NCBI GenBank assembly: GCA_001791425.1
Contig: MGEP01000030.1
Coordinates: 1-24,384 of the forward strand
Source: Candidatus Uhrbacteria bacterium RIFCSPLOWO2_02_FULL_48_12
GTDB taxonomy: Bacteria; Patescibacteriota; Patescibacteriia; GWA2-46-9
Reading direction: 5' to 3'
Length of the DNA: 24,384 bases
Shown here one piece after another: positions 22,762-24,384 of the stretch (positions are counted from its first letter, which is position 1; the number at the start of each line of letters is the position of its first letter). Position numbers and translations under genes: made by a program. The notes beneath the pieces are model-generated. The model ran no database searches. It had not been told where the DNA came from and saw only the letters and a program-made list of their open reading frames with translations.

Positions 22762-22996
22762 ATTTTTGGGGCTGGTGATGCTCTAATAATTGTTCGGCCG
22801 GGGAGATGCCGCCGAGAACCTTGTGCGGAAAGCATGTCCCGTAGCGAACTTGTTCTGCTACTGGGGTAATTCCAAAATCGGTTTCTTTGAGCATGTCCAT
22901 GAGTTCCTGCTCAATCTCTTTCCGCCGTTCAAGAATTTGTCTGCCCCGTTGCAACGCGGAGCGTTTGCTTCGGGGTTGTTTTGATTCGATTTCCAT
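22760..22996 (-). CDS. Small hypothetical protein downstream of the restriction gene
   Basis: A 78-residue ORF, not recognised. The N-terminal half is basic and then a charged helix, possibly coiled coil (LERRKEIEQELMDMLKE); the second half is GITPVAEQVRYGTCFPHKVLGGISPAEQLLEHHQ. It starts 4 bp after the Res-like gene ends, which suggests co-transcription. Its stop codon is formed at the edge of palindrome copy 2, so it may be truncated by that element. Part of it (22838-22850) shares a 13-mer with the mnmA extension, so some of the ORF could be repeat-derived. It could be a small partner of the restriction enzyme or simply non-coding. Confidence 0.4.
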   Translation of the reverse strand: MEIESKQPRSKRSALQRGRQILERRKEIEQELMDMLKETDFGITPVAEQVRYGTCFPHKVLGGISPAEQLLEHHQPQK

Positions 22997-22999
22997 AAA

Positions 23000-24384
23000 C
23001 TAAACTAAATCTCCTAACCGTATAAATCTTCCTTTCTCAAATCGCGCTTGGTCTATCCTCTTATATGACCACTCTTTACCAGTTAGTTTAGACACTTGCT
23101 TACACCATTCTTCGGCTCGTTTATCTTTGAGTTTTACATCAACATCTTCTCTGCCTTTCGTTTCAATAACCCAGCAAGTATCCTTTGTTTTAGCGATGAA
23201 ATCCGGTATATAGTTCCTTACAAATCCGTTGGTATCAATATACGGAATACGGAAATTGAGCGTCTGTTGGTGATTTTTCATAAACGCCAGCACATCGTCG
23301 TCGTTATCAAGTAAGCGTGTAAATTGGTCCTCTAATTTATTCTCAATCGGCGTGAAATTAAGGACAATTTTCTTTGCTTCAAAAATATCCCGCGACCACG
23401 GAAATGGTTTTATGTCAATGGCTCGCAATTCTTCACCAACTAATTCTATATCCTCGGATACGGCCGTAAGGTCATTGATGCGGTCAACAAAAACCTCTAT
23501 CAGCCGCACTCTGACTTTGGCGTTATTGAGCCGCTTCAAATCATCCTCGTTAAAGTCCAACGATTTATCAAAGAGTTTATTTTTTATGTAATCCTTTGTT
23601 ATGCCCGCAATGTTTTCAAACTGGCCGGGCACGCGGCTATATTTCTGAATCTTTTTTGTAATCGCGCTGATGTAAATATCCGGTCTATCAGCAAATGGCA
23701 TTGTGAGTATTTCTTCTGCTTCAACTTGCTTGGTAAGCAAATCCCGCTTACGCATTTTAATCTCCACGGGGTTTAAATCCTTATAGTGAAATAGTGGAGA
23801 TGGAAAATCAGAAACTTTTAATTCTTGGAGTTTCTTTACCGACCTTGTTACACCTCCTTGTGTAACCGGAACGGCAATATTATACTCTTTTTTGTTCTCA
23901 TCAACGCTGATAATTTTCGGGAGTGTCTCCGGTTTTTGTATTGGGACAAACTCAATCTCCACTCCTTGCTCGGTTAGTGCGTCTTGAATCAAATCGTGGA
24001 ACGCGGGGTGTTCAATCACAATCAACTCATCGGTGTAATTGCCTAAAAGTTGGCCGGGGAACATTCGCCGTAGTCCGCGACCAAGTGTCTGCTCCGGTAA
24101 GATTTTTGAGTCCGCGCTCAATGGTCGTAACGGGGCAATCACTTTTACATTCTTTACATCCCAACCTTCCCGAAGCATAAGCACGGAAACAACGGCAAGG
24201 TATGGATTATCTGGCTCATCAACTTCTCTTGCCCATTTGCGCGCGTTATCCAAATCTTTTTTACTGACCTCGCCTTTCTTGTCGGTGTGAATAGTTAAAA
24301 CTTTATCAGACAGCTCTTTGAAAGAATCCAAATAGTCGGCCACTTGGTCTGCGGCGGTAGTGTTTTCGGCCATAACGAATAGAA
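23000..24384 (-). CDS. Type III restriction Res-like helicase-nuclease, C-terminal part (5' truncated by window)
   Basis: The C-terminal part of a large SF2 helicase fused to a nuclease, as in Res subunits of type III restriction systems. The frame runs off the window edge (LFVMAEN continues upstream), so the internal ATG at 24373 is not the true start. Counting from that ATG, helicase motifs V and VI are seen as VSVLMLREGWDVKNVKVIAPLR (residues 63-84) and QTLGRGLRRMFPG (95-107). Near the end is a PD-(D/E)xK nuclease site: P390-D391, then E404-x-K406 in WVIETKGRED. It should cut foreign DNA together with a Mod methyltransferase, which would be outside the window. A solitary phage-type helicase-nuclease is an alternative. 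Confidence 0.85.
   Translation of the reverse strand, partial: LFVMAENTTAADQVADYLDSFKELSDKVLTIHTDKKGEVSKKDLDNARKWAREVDEPDNPYLAVVSVLMLREGWDVKNVKVIAPLRPLSADSKILPEQTLGRGLRRMFPGQLLGNYTDELIVIEHPAFHDLIQDALTEQGVEIEFVPIQKPETLPKIISVDENKKEYNIAVPVTQGGVTRSVKKLQELKVSDFPSPLFHYKDLNPVEIKMRKRDLLTKQVEAEEILTMPFADRPDIYISAITKKIQKYSRVPGQFENIAGITKDYIKNKLFDKSLDFNEDDLKRLNNAKVRVRLIEVFVDRINDLTAVSEDIELVGEELRAIDIKPFPWSRDIFEAKKIVLNFTPIENKLEDQFTRLLDNDDDVLAFMKNHQQTLNFRIPYIDTNGFVRNYIPDFIAKTKDTCWVIETKGREDVDVKLKDKRAEEWCKQVSKLTGKEWSYKRIDQARFEKGRFIRLGDLV

Overview
The window looks like one contig from a reduced-genome bacterium of the Candidate Phyla Radiation (Patescibacteria, most likely the Parcubacteria side). The basis is a set of shortened or altered housekeeping proteins: an AlaRS ending right after the editing domain, an RNA polymerase alpha subunit without its C-terminal domain, a PriA without a Walker A motif, and a 126-residue L13. 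Several promoters also sit so close to their start codons that the mRNAs should be leaderless. This placement is inference from sequence features. No 16S gene or marker tree is available here.

Plus strand, 1-7296: the 3' part of clpB; a secreted lysozyme-like protein with four surface repeats; a Memo/LigB-fold protein; a degenerate priA carrying an in-frame block of DNA hairpins inside its zinc domain; then def and fmt, overlapping by 4 bp. A strong hairpin at 7300-7325 closes this block. Everything after it is on the minus strand.

Minus strand, 13464 down to 7345: a surface-polysaccharide operon (Wzx flippase, GT4, two GT2 enzymes, O-antigen ligase/polymerase), followed by a small CxxC zinc-ribbon gene with a consensus promoter and a long structured 5' UTR.

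Minus strand, 20314 down to 13601: alaS, a membrane-anchored protein, then infA-rpmJ-rpsM-rpsK-rpsD-rpoA-rplQ-rplM-rpsI, ended by an intrinsic terminator. A near-consensus promoter inside the end of the membrane-protein gene drives the infA group. It begins with a possible leaderless 20-codon leader ORF and two hairpins.

Minus strand, 24384 down to 20434: the C-terminal half of a type III restriction Res-like helicase-nuclease, a small unknown ORF, an ArsR-like winged-helix regulator, mnmA, and a transglutaminase-like protein. Two nearly identical 34-bp imperfect palindromes fill the two intergenic gaps on either side of the regulator gene, at the promoters of the regulator and of mnmA. This operator-regulator (or mobile cassette) arrangement is the best candidate for something undescribed. 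The second is the in-frame palindromic and repeat DNA in priA and mnmA.
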